Of a DNA stretch of 64,000 nt, positions 54,619 through 64,000 are shown piece after piece. The translations under genes and the position numbers were made by a program. The stretch's first letter is position 1. Each line of letters opens with the position of its first letter. The stretch is taken from the NCBI GenBank assembly GCA_947489525.1, contig CANLDW010000002.1, positions 248,001 through 312,000 of the forward strand, given 5' to 3'. The stretch is from an uncultured Psychrobacter sp. (lineage in GTDB: Bacteria; Pseudomonadota; Gammaproteobacteria; Pseudomonadales; Moraxellaceae). Under the pieces are notes generated by a model, which made no database searches, was not told where the DNA came from, and saw only the letters and a program-made list of their open reading frames with translations.

Positions 54619-55147
54619 GCTACCTTAAGCAGTACATCTTTTGAAGATGTTGATTCAAAAAATATCGTATTCAAAGCCGTATCGTGATAGTGATACGGCT
54701 TTTTCTTTTTATCTATTTTGCTTGGTATTATCTTTTACTTTTTGATAGGCAAAAACATTTAAGATGAGAGACGTTTGATTTACTATTTTACTGAACCTTG
54801 TAATTTTCAACTTTTAGGGTTCAAACCTTATAAATGCTAAGAGGTTCACCAGCACTGTAAAAAAGCGTTAACTTATACCCCTTGCTGTGTTATAGCACTT
54901 ACAGCCTATTACACGCTTTTACTTCATGCGCACACTTTGCTACTTTGCTTATATATCCCATCCTTCACCCAGCTGCTACTATTATTACAAGTTAATGCAA
55001 GGCAAGCCTTTATTTATCAATAGCTTGATTAATTTGCATGTACGATTGATTTGAGTATGCGTTTTACATTTCATGTAGTTTCGTATCACTGTTTCGAGAA
55101 TTCGTTTTATTTCCGTCTAAAATTAACTCATATAAAAGGAAGACAAA
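54619..55147. other. Spacer with thiolase terminator, otherwise empty
   Basis: Apart from the terminator at 54673-54705, the 529 bp AT-rich spacer shows no gene or clear repeat. It must carry the promoter of the PRC-barrel/DUF2382 gene. Confidence 0.45.
54673..54705 (+). terminator. Intrinsic terminator of the thiolase gene
   Basis: AAAGCCGTATC and GATACGGCTTT pair around GTGATAGT, followed by TTTCTTTTT. It begins 55 bp past the thiolase stop. Confidence 0.9.
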
Positions 55148-55996
55148 ATGAGCCAACTAATTCGTTTAAAAGATATCCAAGCCACCCACCGTGACCTTAT
55201 TGGTGATGACTACTACGACCCAACTGGTAAAACAGCTTATGGCGTTAATGAAGAAAAAATTGGTAAAATCGAAGGCGCCTTAGTCGAAGATACTACTGGT
55301 CGTATTCGTTATTTAATCGTAGATGTAGGCGGTTGGTTCAGCTCAAAAGAAGTGCTGGTACCAGCAGGTCTTGCTCGTATCGTCGGTGATGACGTATTCT
55401 TTGATAGCTTAACTGAATCACAGGTCGATGCTATGGAACAATACGATCATGACTATCAGTACAGCTATAAAGAGCAGTACGAAAAAGATCGTCAAGCTTT
55501 TGTCGCCGATACTGTGCCTACTGAAGAGCGCGTGGACATTGACGACACTGCATATGATGCACCAAATACGTTAGAGCTGTTAGAAGAACGCTTAACAGTA
55601 AATAAAGACCGTATCGTAGCGGGTCTAGTAAAAGTTGGTAAGCATGTCGTTACCGAAGAGCGCAACGTTAATGTTGAGCTAGAAGAAGAGCACGCCCACA
55701 TTGAGCGTACAAACGTAGACCGTAGAACAGATCGCCAAATCGGTGATGTCAACGCTACTGAAACTGTTGAAGTTCAACTAGAAGCGGAACGTGCTCGCGT
55801 TGGTAAAGAGACCTATGTGACAGAAGAAGTTAACGTTGGTAAAACTACTGAACGTCATACTGAGACTATCGTCGAAACCATCAAGCGTGAAGAGCTAGAT
55901 ATTGATCGTGATGGCAATGTTGTTGACCGTGAAGGTAACATCGTAAACCGTGATGATATTACAGCAGATGACGTACGCCGCGCTCGTGGTATGTAA
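55148..55996 (+). CDS. PRC-barrel and DUF2382 domain protein
   Basis: The 282-residue acidic protein has an N-terminal PRC-barrel (KIGKIEGALVEDTTGRIRYLIVD, VPAGLARIVGDDVFFD) over residues 1-90. A DUF2382 (YsnF/AvaK-like) region follows from about 138 (LELLEERLTVNKDRIVAGLVKVGKHVVTEERNVNVELEEEH), and the repeat GKETYVTEEVNVGKTTERHTETI marks its second half. Such proteins are often stress-induced, but no function is shown. No signal is visible. A strong AAAAGGAAG site precedes the ATG. It stands in tandem with a second DUF2382 protein. Confidence 0.88.
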   Translation: MSQLIRLKDIQATHRDLIGDDYYDPTGKTAYGVNEEKIGKIEGALVEDTTGRIRYLIVDVGGWFSSKEVLVPAGLARIVGDDVFFDSLTESQVDAMEQYDHDYQYSYKEQYEKDRQAFVADTVPTEERVDIDDTAYDAPNTLELLEERLTVNKDRIVAGLVKVGKHVVTEERNVNVELEEEHAHIERTNVDRRTDRQIGDVNATETVEVQLEAERARVGKETYVTEEVNVGKTTERHTETIVETIKREELDIDRDGNVVDREGNIVNRDDITADDVRRARGM

Positions 55997-56072
55997 TATG
56001 CTAAGCTATTTTGACTATGATATATAGTGTTTATAGCAACAAGCAGCTGGGTGGTTTCACTCAGTAAATTAA

Positions 56073-56100
56073 GGCCAGAGCCCGTCTCTGGTCTTTTTTT
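56073..56100 (+). terminator. Intrinsic terminator of the PRC/DUF2382 gene
   Basis: GGCCAGAG and CTCTGGTC pair (one G-T wobble) around CCCGT, followed by seven T. It separates the two DUF2382 genes. Confidence 0.88.
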
Positions 56101-56171
56101 GCGCTATAGACTTTGTACGATAAACAACAAGTGTCTTCTCTACATTTAAATACTGGATAAGGAAAATAACT

Positions 56172-56771
56172 ATGAATAATGATAATAAGACAAATAAGGA
56201 TGATACATCGTCTGCTGCTGAACCAGTGACGACTACAGCTACTGATACGCCGAATCGGGCGACAACGAATACTGATGATCGTGACAGTGCAGGTTATTTA
56301 GAGTTACTAGAAGAGCGTCCTGTGGTTAACAAAGAGCGCTTAGACGTTGGTAAAATTACAGTAACCAAACATACTCGTACAAAAACCGTTGAAGTGCCAA
56401 TTGAGCTGGTAGAAGAATACATTAAGGTACGTACAGACTATCATGATACCGAGAGTCAAGACTTATTATCAGGCAACTATGATGAAAAAGACATTTTGCG
56501 TCATGTCGAGCCTGCTCTTGACAGCAAAGCAGTAGTGACTATTAATGGCAAGCAAGTAGAGATTGGCGATGCCCCTGTCGAGATTGTGTTATCGCGCCAA
56601 GTGGCTACTATTACTAAAGATACCTATGCTATTCAAGAGATTGATATCAATAAAACTGTGCATACACATACTGATAATATCCAAGTTGAGCTAAAACACG
56701 AAGAGCTAGATGTCGCAGAAGAAGGCTTCTTAGAACACGATTCCGCCTCTACGCGCCCACCTAAAAAGTAA
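56172..56771 (+). CDS. DUF2382 domain protein without PRC-barrel
   Basis: The 199-residue protein has a 35-residue low-complexity start rich in Asp, Asn and Thr, then a DUF2382 domain: YLELLEERPVVNKERLDVGKITVTKH, VEVPIELVEEYIKV and, after a 60-residue insert, VVLSRQVATITKDTYAIQEIDINKTVHTHTD. It ends KHEELDVAEEGFLEHD. It lacks the PRC-barrel of the gene upstream, to which it is related. It has its own AAGGAAAA ribosome binding site and bidirectional terminator. The function is unknown; both may act in stress responses. Confidence 0.85.
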   Translation: MNNDNKTNKDDTSSAAEPVTTTATDTPNRATTNTDDRDSAGYLELLEERPVVNKERLDVGKITVTKHTRTKTVEVPIELVEEYIKVRTDYHDTESQDLLSGNYDEKDILRHVEPALDSKAVVTINGKQVEIGDAPVEIVLSRQVATITKDTYAIQEIDINKTVHTHTDNIQVELKHEELDVAEEGFLEHDSASTRPPKK

Positions 56772-56875
56772 AAACACTAGAGTATTAGTATCAAGTAATA
56801 TCAGTACGAGTGTCAGTTCAGTATGAGGTTTTACAATAACGTGTCACAAAATAGCTATCAAGAAAATTTAGTCGT

Positions 56876-56904
56876 AAAAAAAGCAACGTTACGTTGCTTT
56901 TTTT
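56876..56904. terminator. Bidirectional terminator between DUF2382 gene and lipoprotein gene
   Basis: AAAAAAAGCAACG and CGTTGCTTTTTTT pair around TTA, giving T-runs on both strands between convergent genes. Confidence 0.92.
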
Positions 56905-56933
56905 ATGTGCTATACAAATGTCAAAGCGTCAAA

Positions 56934-57461
56934 CTAGCCTGCTCTATTACATTCGTAAGTGTTCATATTGGACTCATCATCACTTGCCGTACGCATAACG
57001 CCTGACTCGCGCTCGCCGTGGGCAGTACGCCACTCAGTAATACCATTGCTACCATCGAGCGCAGTATCCACTTCGAACACTTCAGGATTAGTACCGGTAT
57101 TGGTCTGATCCAAAGTCACTGTTCCCATATCCGTACCTAATACGACGGTGTTGCTCTCTTCTTTATAAGTCGCTTCTACCTTCAAAGCTGGTGAGCATAA
57201 GTAAGTCATTTGGGTGACATCGGTATTTACGTTGGCAATCGTATCGTCTTGTACTTCATTTAAAGTTGCATCATCAACTACAGTAGCGCTCGTTTCAGCA
57301 GGCTCAGCAGACATAGCAATGGACTGCTCAGCGCTGATATTGTCCTCCAAGCTTGGCTCAGGTTCAGGCTCCTGCTGACAAGCACTGATACTAAGAGCGC
57401 CCACTAACAATCCTGTTACGAGCATAGAGGTACGGCTCTTTTTTAAAAACTCCAAATTCAT
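56934..57461 (-). CDS. Lipoprotein, MliC-like (possible lysozyme inhibitor)
   Basis: The 175-residue protein has a signal ending in the lipobox SISAC. The linker is rich in Glu, Pro and Ala. The C-terminal 75 residues (TYLCSPALKVEATYKEES, VVLGTDMGTVTL, NTYEC) recall the MliC lysozyme-inhibitor fold, with Cys near the start and end of the domain. The match is by pattern only and the function remains a guess. I use the ATG at 57461 because GGAGAG lies just upstream; an in-frame TTG overlaps that site. It is convergent with the DUF2382 gene and upstream of nothing obvious. Confidence 0.6.
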   Translation of the reverse strand: MNLEFLKKSRTSMLVTGLLVGALSISACQQEPEPEPSLEDNISAEQSIAMSAEPAETSATVVDDATLNEVQDDTIANVNTDVTQMTYLCSPALKVEATYKEESNTVVLGTDMGTVTLDQTNTGTNPEVFEVDTALDGSNGITEWRTAHGERESGVMRTASDDESNMNTYECNRAG

Positions 57462-57579
57462 AACGCTCTCCAATTAATGTGTTAAACACTATAGCGCGTC
57501 CACAAAACCGCGCCTATTCTGAATTTGTAAATAATCGCTACACACAAGCGTATATAGCAGTGCGGTGCATAGTACTTTG

Positions 57580-60417
57580 CTAAATTTTGCCATGGCACTG
57601 TTTGTATTTAAGACCTGAGCCACATGGACAGGGCGCATTACGGCTAATGTTCATGCCTGCATACGGATTTGGCTCGTCACCTACTCCCGCCGCGCCGCCA
57701 ATAGCGCTACCAGCGCCGCTCGCTGCTACGCCGCCACTCAAACTATGCGGATTGCGCGGATTGCGCGGATTATGCTGAGTACGCGGTGGCACTGCTGCTT
57801 GAGCTGCCCGCTCGTTTGGGGCTTCCTCTACACTATCAAAGTCGCTGTGCTCAAACTGCATCTGCATGTGCGCGGCATCAGCGCGTTGCTGCTCTTCAAG
57901 TGCGGCCAGCTCCTCTTTAGTTGGGATGTGCACACGGGATAGATCTTGTACCGTTTCAGATTTGATCGCGCCAAGCATCATCTGAAACAGCTCAAACGAT
58001 TCGCGCTTGTACTCCTGCTCAGGGTTTTTTTGTGCATAACCACGCAGGTGAATGCCTTTACGCAGCTGATCCATCTGCGTTAAATGCTCTTTCCAGTGCT
58101 TATCTAAGCTTTGGAGCATAAAGTGACGCTCAAGCTGGGAGGCGTCACGCTCGCCCATCTGCTCGCGGCGCTCATGATAGCGATCGAGCGCGGTTTGAAT
58201 GATTTTGGCACGTAGACCCTCTTCATCCAGACGTCGATCTTCATCAAGCCAATCGTTGATAGGCATATAGAGCTTAAACTCATCTTCAAGCTCGTCCTCT
58301 AGCCCATCAATGTTCCACTGATCATCCACGGAGCCTGGCGGGATAAACTGGTCAATCATCGCGTTATAAACCTCGCCATGCATGACCTCAATGGCTTCAC
58401 GCAGATCCATATCATCGAGTAGATCGTCGCGCTGAGAGTAGATGACCTTACGCTGCTCATTAGCAACGTCATCATACTTGAGCAGGTTTTTACGCGCATC
58501 AAAATCGCGGCTCTCCACTTTACCCTGTGCGTTTTCGATCGATTTTGACACCATTTTATGCTCGATGGCTTCATCTTCTTTGAGACCCATCGCGCGCATC
58601 ATATTGACCACGCGATCGCCAGCAAAGATACGCATGAGATCATCTTCTAATGATAAAAAGAAGCGCGACATACCCGGATCGCCTTGACGCCCCGCCCGGC
58701 CACGTAGCTGGTTGTCGATACGGCGTGACTCGTGGCGCTCAGAGCCGATAATATGAAGACCTCCTGCTGCAACCACTTGATCGTGCTTGACTTGCCACTG
58801 GGCTTTTAGGCGCGCCATCTCCTCCGGACTGACATTATCAATATCTTCGATAAACGACTGCCAGTTACCACCCAAGATGATATCCGTACCCCGCCCCGCC
58901 ATGTTGGTCGCGATCGTAACGGATTTGGGACTACCCGCTTGCGCGATGATCTCAGCTTCGCGCTCGTGCTGCTTGGCGTTTAGGACATTGTGCTTGACGC
59001 CTTCTTGATCGAGCAGATAAGACAGCTCTTCACTCGCCTCAATGGTCGCCGTACCGACCAGTACCGGTGCGCCTTTGGCTTGGATCTCTTTGATCTCGCG
59101 GATGATACCTTTGTATTTACCAAGCTTGGTCAAAAATATCTGATCGTCCATATCAACACGAGCGATAGGCTCATGGGTTGGGATAACGATGACATCTAGA
59201 TCATAAGTGGATTTAAATTCAGCTGCCTCAGTATCTGCCGTACCCGTCATGCCAGATAGCTTGTCATAGAGGCGAAAGTAGTTCTGAAACGTTGTGGTAG
59301 CGAGCGTTTGGTTCTCCGCTTGAATCTCAACGCCTTCTTTGGCCTCGACCGCTTGATGCAGACCCTCAGACCAGCGTCGACCCGGCATCGTACGACCGGT
59401 GTTTTCATCAACGATGACCACCTCGCCTTCATCGACAATATAGTGGACGTTTTTGACGAATACATGGTGGGCACGAATAGCGGCTTGTACATGTGCAAGC
59501 AGTGGCAGACGACTTGGACTGTAGAGACTCTCGTTTTCGCCAAGCTCGCCAACTTGGATCAAAAAGCGCTCAATCTTTTCATAGCCTTTTTCGCTGATCT
59601 CAATTTGGCGGTTTTTTTCATCGATCCAAAAGTCTTCGTCTTCGTTGTTCTTATTGGCTTCTTCGTCTTTTGAGCGTTTGAGTAGCGGAATGATCGTATT
59701 GATCAGCGCATACATTCTCGATGAATCTTCTGCTTGACCTGAGATAATGAGCGGCGTACGCGCCTCATCAATTAAGATAGAATCGATCTCATCAATAATA
59801 CAAAAGTTAAGCGGGCGCTGCTTTTTTTCACTTAAACTAAAGACCATGTTATCGCGCAGATAGTCAAAGCCGTATTCGTTGTTAGTCCCGTACGTGATAT
59901 CCGCTTGGTAGGCATTTACCTTATCCGCTGGCGGCTGCTGCGAGTAGATCACACCAACGCTCAAGCCCAAAAAGCTAAACAATGGACGGTTGAGCTCAGC
60001 ATCACGCGCAGCAAGATAATCGTTGACCGTAACCAAATGCACGCCTTTGCCGCTAATGGCATTGAGATACATAGCCAGCGTTGCCATGAGAGTTTTACCT
60101 TCACCCGTCTTCATCTCAGCAATACGCCCTTCGTGCAAGGTGATACCACCGATCAGCTGTACATCGTAGTGACGCATACCGTTGACGCGTAAGGAGGCTT
60201 CACGGCAGACGGCAAACGCCTCTGGCAAAAGCGCATCTAAGCTCTCGCCTTGTTGATGACGCGCTTTGAACTCAGCCGTCTTTTGCTGCAATTGCTCATC
60301 GGATAAAGCTTGAACCTCAGTCTCTAGTGCATTGATCTTGCTGACCACGCGGCGCATGCGTTTGAGCTCGCGATCGTTTTTTGTACCAACTACCTTGCCT
60401 ACAATCTTTGATAACAT
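57580..60417 (-). CDS. secA: Protein translocase ATPase SecA
   Basis: SecA drives preproteins through SecYEG. The 945-residue protein has Walker [23 protein letters not shown] (Walker B), the preprotein cross-linking region, [38 protein letters not shown] and the helical scaffold. The C-terminus has the zinc SEC-C motif [16 protein letters not shown] preceded by a Pro/Asn/Arg-rich linker with several short (Arg-Asn-Pro) repeats. It is about 45 residues longer than E. coli SecA. The ATG has a weak AGG site. It is divergent from mutS. Confidence 0.97.
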   Translation of the reverse strand: MLSKIVGKVVGTKNDRELKRMRRVVSKINALETEVQALSDEQLQQKTAEFKARHQQGESLDALLPEAFAVCREASLRVNGMRHYDVQLIGGITLHEGRIAEMKTGEGKTLMATLAMYLNAISGKGVHLVTVNDYLAARDAELNRPLFSFLGLSVGVIYSQQPPADKVNAYQADITYGTNNEYGFDYLRDNMVFSLSEKKQRPLNFCIIDEIDSILIDEARTPLIISGQAEDSSRMYALINTIIPLLKRSKDEEANKNNEDEDFWIDEKNRQIEISEKGYEKIERFLIQVGELGENESLYSPSRLPLLAHVQAAIRAHHVFVKNVHYIVDEGEVVIVDENTGRTMPGRRWSEGLHQAVEAKEGVEIQAENQTLATTTFQNYFRLYDKLSGMTGTADTEAAEFKSTYDLDVIVIPTHEPIARVDMDDQIFLTKLGKYKGIIREIKEIQAKGAPVLVGTATIEASEELSYLLDQEGVKHNVLNAKQHEREAEIIAQAGSPKSVTIATNMAGRGTDIILGGNWQSFIEDIDNVSPEEMARLKAQWQVKHDQVVAAGGLHIIGSERHESRRIDNQLRGRAGRQGDPGMSRFFLSLEDDLMRIFAGDRVVNMMRAMGLKEDEAIEHKMVSKSIENAQGKVESRDFDARKNLLKYDDVANEQRKVIYSQRDDLLDDMDLREAIEVMHGEVYNAMIDQFIPPGSVDDQWNIDGLEDELEDEFKLYMPINDWLDEDRRLDEEGLRAKIIQTALDRYHERREQMGERDASQLERHFMLQSLDKHWKEHLTQMDQLRKGIHLRGYAQKNPEQEYKRESFELFQMMLGAIKSETVQDLSRVHIPTKEELAALEEQQRADAAHMQMQFEHSDFDSVEEAPNERAAQAAVPPRTQHNPRNPRNPHSLSGGVAASGAGSAIGGAAGVGDEPNPYAGMNISRNAPCPCGSGLKYKQCHGKI

Positions 60418-60674
60418 AATTTTTTAACCTATGGAAATATTTGATAATCGGTAGGCGTTATAGCCTTTGACCTATTATCATCCGACAACGTACTATCAAA
60501 TACGATGTCGCCAATTAAGTGTGCCGTCATTATATATGGTTATGCAGACGATGGATACAAGCGCTATGAGCAGATATTTGCGCGCGTAAAACAGCCTGTG
60601 GTCTGTTAAAATAGTCTATTAAAACATAGTGTAACCGGTTGTACGCTATCGCGTTTTTATTCTAAGAGAGAGTC

Positions 60675-63600
60675 ATGTCTGTAAAACCTGCAACGCCCCC
60701 TACTGATTCAAACCCAAATATCTTGCATATCGGTGAGCACATCTATGATCTAACAGATCACACGCCGATGATGGTGCAATATCTGACCATGAAAGCGCGC
60801 TATCCACAAGCCTTATTGCTCTACCGTATGGGCGATTTTTATGAGCTGTTCTTTGACGATGCCAAGCGCGCCGCTGACATCCTAGATATCACCTTGACTC
60901 GGCGCGGAACGGATAAAGCGGGCAATACCATTGCTATGGCAGGCGTGCCCTTTCACGCCGCTGACAGCTATATGGCGCGTCTTATCGCGGCGGGACAAAC
61001 CGTCGTGGTCTGCGAGCAGATCGACGATAATGCAGATACTAATAGCTTTGATCGAGGCGAGAAAAGCAAAAAAAGCACAGCCGCTAAACGCACGAAAGTC
61101 GCCAGTAAAGCGCCTACAATCATGCGCCGCGAAGTCGTCAAGACCCTCACCGCAGGAACGATTACCGATGATGCGCTCATCGCGCCGGGTCATACGCCTA
61201 CTGTAGTCGCAATCGATATCGCACAGCCTAGAGCCAATAGCAAGCATTCGATCCAAGCTGCGATCAGTCAGCTAGATATGAGCGCAGGTACGCTCACAAC
61301 GCAGACGCTAAGCGCGGATGCGGGCGATACGGACACGCTACAAACCAAGATGTCAACGGTGCTGGCACGTTTTGCGCCGAGCGAATGTATCATCAGTGAG
61401 GCTAGCGATGAGCAGTGGCTCGTGTGGGTGCGCGCCGAGCTTGATTGTCCTGTCATTGAAGTCGCCGCCGCCGACTTCCACCGCGAGCACGCCGGCGCAA
61501 CGCTGTGCCAGCAGTTTGGGGTACAGCGTTTAGAGGGTCTGGGTATTGAGAACGCACCGCTCGCTCAATCGAGCTGCGCCGCGCTTATTCACTACGCACG
61601 CCAAACCCAGCAGCGCCATATCCCGCAAGTCAATCAGTTGATCGTTGAGCACAGCGATGATTATCTGGTTATCGATGCCAGTAGTCAACAAAACCTTGAG
61701 CTGTTCAGTCCTGTTAGTAGTAACGGTACAGCGCTCATAACAGTGCTCAATCACTGCAAGACGCCTATGGGCAGACGTCTGCTCGTACAACAAATGAAGC
61801 GTCCGCTACGCCAGCATGAGCGTATCAATCAGCGCTTAGAGGCAGTCTCTTGTTTACTTGAGTCACACAATGCGTCGTCTCCTGATGCAACAAACCACTC
61901 AGCGTATCACAACTCTAGTTTAGTAAATGATTTACGAGACACCTTAGCCCGTATCGGCGATATTGAGCGTATCAGTAGCCGTATTGGTCTGGCAAGCGCC
62001 AAGCCGCGCGACCTGCGTAAGCTTGCCGAGGGTATCGGCAGTAGCGCGCAGCTCACCCATCAGCTAAACAGTGCGGATATTCACTGTGAGCAGGCAGGTC
62101 TGCTGCCTATGCTTATGCAGCAGCTACCCGATCAGCTGGAGAGCGTACAGGGGGTTGCCGATCTCATTGAGCGTGCTATTATCGCTGAGCCGCCCGCGCA
62201 TATCCGCGATGGCGGTATGCTAGCGGCAGGCTTTGATGACGAGTTTGATCGCTTGACGCACTTGCATGACAATATTCAAACGACACTTGATACGATGCTT
62301 GAAAAAGCGCGGCGCGACAATCAATTGCCTAATCTCAAGGTTGGCTATAATAAAGTCAGCGGCTTTTATTTTGAGCTACCTAAGATGCAAGCCAAAAACG
62401 CCCCGGCACACTTTATACGCCGGCAAACGCTTAAAAGCAGTGAACGTTTTATCACCGATGAGCTAAAGACGCTAGAAACCGAGTATCTCAGCGCACAAGG
62501 CCTAGCACTCGCCCGCGAAAAACAGCTGTATCACGAGCTGCTTGCCACTCTAAGCACGCATTTGGCTGAGCTGCAACAGCTGAGCGCCGCTATCGCGCAT
62601 ATTGATGTACTAAGTAACTGGGCACAGCTGGCTATAACGTACGGCTGGCAGCGACCTGTGATGAGTCAAGATACTAACAGTGACTCCAACCCCAGCGCTC
62701 ATACAAAAAGTAGCATCGATATCCGCCAAGGTCGTCACGTTGTCGTTGAAGCAGCGATGAATCGTAGCGATAGCACGATTGCGGCTATGCCCACTCATCA
62801 TACTAGTCCCACCCAGCGGTTTGTCGCTAATGATTGTGCGCTTGGTAGTAATGCGCACCCTGAGCGCTTGCTCCTGATTACTGGACCCAATATGGGCGGC
62901 AAATCCACTTATATGCGCCAGACGGCGCTGATCGTTTTGCTGGCACACTGCGGTAGCTTTGTGCCAGCACAATCAGCGCACATCGGTGATATCGATCGCA
63001 TCTTTACCCGTATTGGCTCAGCCGATGATCTAGCAGGCGGTAAGTCGACCTTTATGGTGGAGATGATAGAGACTGCCAATATTCTTAATCAAGCGACGAA
63101 TAAATCTTTAGTGCTTATGGATGAGGTGGGACGCGGTACAGCTACCACTGACGGTCTGGCTATCGCCCATGCTTGCGTCAATCGGCTGCTGGAGATTGGC
63201 TGTCTCACACTATTTGCGACTCATTATTTTGAGCTGACGCAGCTGGCGCAAGATACGGGTCTACGTGACGGCATCCGTAATGTGCACGTGGCAGCAAGCG
63301 ATGTTGAGGGTCAGCTATTGCTACTACACAAGATCGTCGACGGCGCTGCCAGCTCCAGCTTTGGGCTACACGTCGCAAAGATGGCCGGTATTCCGAGCAC
63401 CGTCCTCGCTGATGCCAAGCGCTACTTAGCTGATACCTTAACGCCCAAACACGCGCATCATCAAACAAACACTCCAATACAAAACCAAAAGCCAAACCAA
63501 GGACACGAGCAAAACAGCACTACTGATAAAACTGAATTAGCTTATGCCGTAAATGACGCGCGTTCGCACAACTATGCAAATGTTACTGCGATCAACGCCG

Positions 63601-63746
63601 ATGAGCAGACAAAATCTATTGGTAATACTGAGCAAAATCAGATATTTAGTCTAATTGATGAGTTAGAAGCCATCGATCCTGATAGCTTAACGCCCAAACA
63701 AGCCCACGACCTACTCTATCAGCTTAAACAACAGGTCAGTCGCTAA
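60675..63746 (+). CDS. mutS: DNA mismatch repair protein MutS
   Basis: MutS binds mismatches and starts repair. The 1,023-residue protein has the mismatch-contact motif MGDFYELF (52-59), [16 protein letters not shown], Walker [15 protein letters not shown] (737-745), [13 protein letters not shown] and Walker [15 protein letters not shown], and ends in a [30 protein letters not shown] tetramerisation tail. It is about 160 residues longer than usual because of insertions: about 119-147 (Lys/Ser-rich), 670-690, about 710-735 and a hydrophilic stretch before the tail. GAGAGAG precedes the ATG. The fdxA gene follows, as in Pseudomonas. Confidence 0.96.
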   Translation: MSVKPATPPTDSNPNILHIGEHIYDLTDHTPMMVQYLTMKARYPQALLLYRMGDFYELFFDDAKRAADILDITLTRRGTDKAGNTIAMAGVPFHAADSYMARLIAAGQTVVVCEQIDDNADTNSFDRGEKSKKSTAAKRTKVASKAPTIMRREVVKTLTAGTITDDALIAPGHTPTVVAIDIAQPRANSKHSIQAAISQLDMSAGTLTTQTLSADAGDTDTLQTKMSTVLARFAPSECIISEASDEQWLVWVRAELDCPVIEVAAADFHREHAGATLCQQFGVQRLEGLGIENAPLAQSSCAALIHYARQTQQRHIPQVNQLIVEHSDDYLVIDASSQQNLELFSPVSSNGTALITVLNHCKTPMGRRLLVQQMKRPLRQHERINQRLEAVSCLLESHNASSPDATNHSAYHNSSLVNDLRDTLARIGDIERISSRIGLASAKPRDLRKLAEGIGSSAQLTHQLNSADIHCEQAGLLPMLMQQLPDQLESVQGVADLIERAIIAEPPAHIRDGGMLAAGFDDEFDRLTHLHDNIQTTLDTMLEKARRDNQLPNLKVGYNKVSGFYFELPKMQAKNAPAHFIRRQTLKSSERFITDELKTLETEYLSAQGLALAREKQLYHELLATLSTHLAELQQLSAAIAHIDVLSNWAQLAITYGWQRPVMSQDTNSDSNPSAHTKSSIDIRQGRHVVVEAAMNRSDSTIAAMPTHHTSPTQRFVANDCALGSNAHPERLLLITGPNMGGKSTYMRQTALIVLLAHCGSFVPAQSAHIGDIDRIFTRIGSADDLAGGKSTFMVEMIETANILNQATNKSLVLMDEVGRGTATTDGLAIAHACVNRLLEIGCLTLFATHYFELTQLAQDTGLRDGIRNVHVAASDVEGQLLLLHKIVDGAASSSFGLHVAKMAGIPSTVLADAKRYLADTLTPKHAHHQTNTPIQNQKPNQGHEQNSTTDKTELAYAVNDARSHNYANVTAINADEQTKSIGNTEQNQIFSLIDELEAIDPDSLTPKQAHDLLYQLKQQVSR

Positions 63747-63842
63747 AGGGGTTTGTTAATTAAGCATAAAAGCGTTAAAATACGCCTTATTTTTATCTAT
63801 TCTATTCGGCAGTAACCGAATCAATAACAGGTAGCTATCACT

Positions 63843-64000
63843 ATGACCTTTGTCGTTGCAGATAATTGTATTCTTTGTAAACATACTGACTGTGTGGAAG
63901 TCTGTCCGGTTGATTGCTTCTACGAAGGTCCCAACTTCCTTGTCATCGATCCTGACGAGTGCATCGACTGCGCGCTATGCGAGCCTGAATGCCCTGCCAA
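63843..64000 (+). CDS. fdxA: Ferredoxin FdxA (7Fe type), start only
   Basis: The last 158 bases of the window encode [29 protein letters not shown] and continue to [13 protein letters not shown], where the sequence stops. The Cys pattern (C-x2-C-x4-C-x3-CP and C-x2-C-x2-C-x3-CP) fits ferredoxins with one 3Fe-4S and one 4Fe-4S cluster. The first 52 residues are seen; the usual length is about 107. An electron-transfer role is expected. It lies 96 bp after mutS, with no convincing terminator between them. Confidence 0.95.
   Translation, partial: MTFVVADNCILCKHTDCVEVCPVDCFYEGPNFLVIDPDECIDCALCEPECPA

Overview
The window looks like a chromosomal housekeeping segment of a gammaproteobacterium of the family Moraxellaceae, most likely Psychrobacter. 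The basis is a set of protein and gene-order resemblances: a monomeric NADP isocitrate dehydrogenase, PilT/PilU twitching ATPases, a fur/bamE/RnfH block, a cytochrome c4/c5/EngB block, an rne/rluC/HAD block, dsbC/hom and mutS/fdxA. These neighbour pairs are shared with Pseudomonas and Acinetobacter. The proteins are acidic and rich in Asp, Gln and Thr, and the spacers are AT-rich. Genus assignment is inference from recall, not from a search.

Layout. 1-3.9 kb (minus strand): glyA (cut by the window edge), a secreted SH3-like protein, ubiC and a FemAB/GNAT-like protein. 4.4-11.8 kb: icd, rluE, a two-repeat DUF305 lipoprotein, an M61 peptidase and slyD. 12.3-20.3 kb: prc, nagZ and two paralogous membrane proteins with a DUF937-like N-terminus, of which only one carries an OmpA peptidoglycan-binding domain. 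20.9-29.6 kb: a rhomboid protease, a metallophosphatase, purE, purK, a UPF0178 protein, an NAD(P)-binding oxidoreductase, epmA, pdxB and an AI-2E family permease. 30.3-38.6 kb: nadE, a CNNM/CBS membrane protein, the PLP-binding YggS protein, pilT, pilU, fur, bamE and rnfH. 38.6-44.4 kb: a shortened NSS-like transporter, cytochromes c4 and c5, engB, a HAD phosphatase and rluC. 45.5-49.5 kb: rne, with a roughly 1 kb leader. 49.7-57.5 kb: a DUF808 membrane protein, a DsbC-like lipoprotein, hom, a thiolase, two DUF2382 stress-type proteins and a small lipoprotein. 57.6-64 kb: secA, mutS and the start of fdxA.

No tRNA, rRNA, CRISPR array, prophage or intact insertion sequence was recognised. The accessory content is non-coding. 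There are at least three copies (plus one probable decayed copy) of a 159-191 bp fold-back element with TATAGTTGATCC-type ends. A second 146 bp hairpin element has related ends, and one 169 bp MITE has GGGCGTGTCC terminal inverted repeats. Short tandem repeats (6, 13, 15, 18 or 30 bp units) are frequent both in spacers and in disordered protein regions. Many genes end in clear intrinsic terminators, several of them bidirectional between convergent genes.

Functionally the segment covers one-carbon and purine synthesis (glyA, purE, purK), cofactors (ubiC, pdxB, nadE), envelope biogenesis and quality control (prc, nagZ, bamE, secA, DsbC-like, rhomboid), RNA metabolism (rne, rluC, rluE), iron control (fur) and twitching motility (pilT, pilU). 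No obviously new multi-gene system was found. The best leads are the fold-back element families, the OmpA/no-OmpA paralogue pair, the repeat-driven protein tails and the rne leader and scaffold tail.
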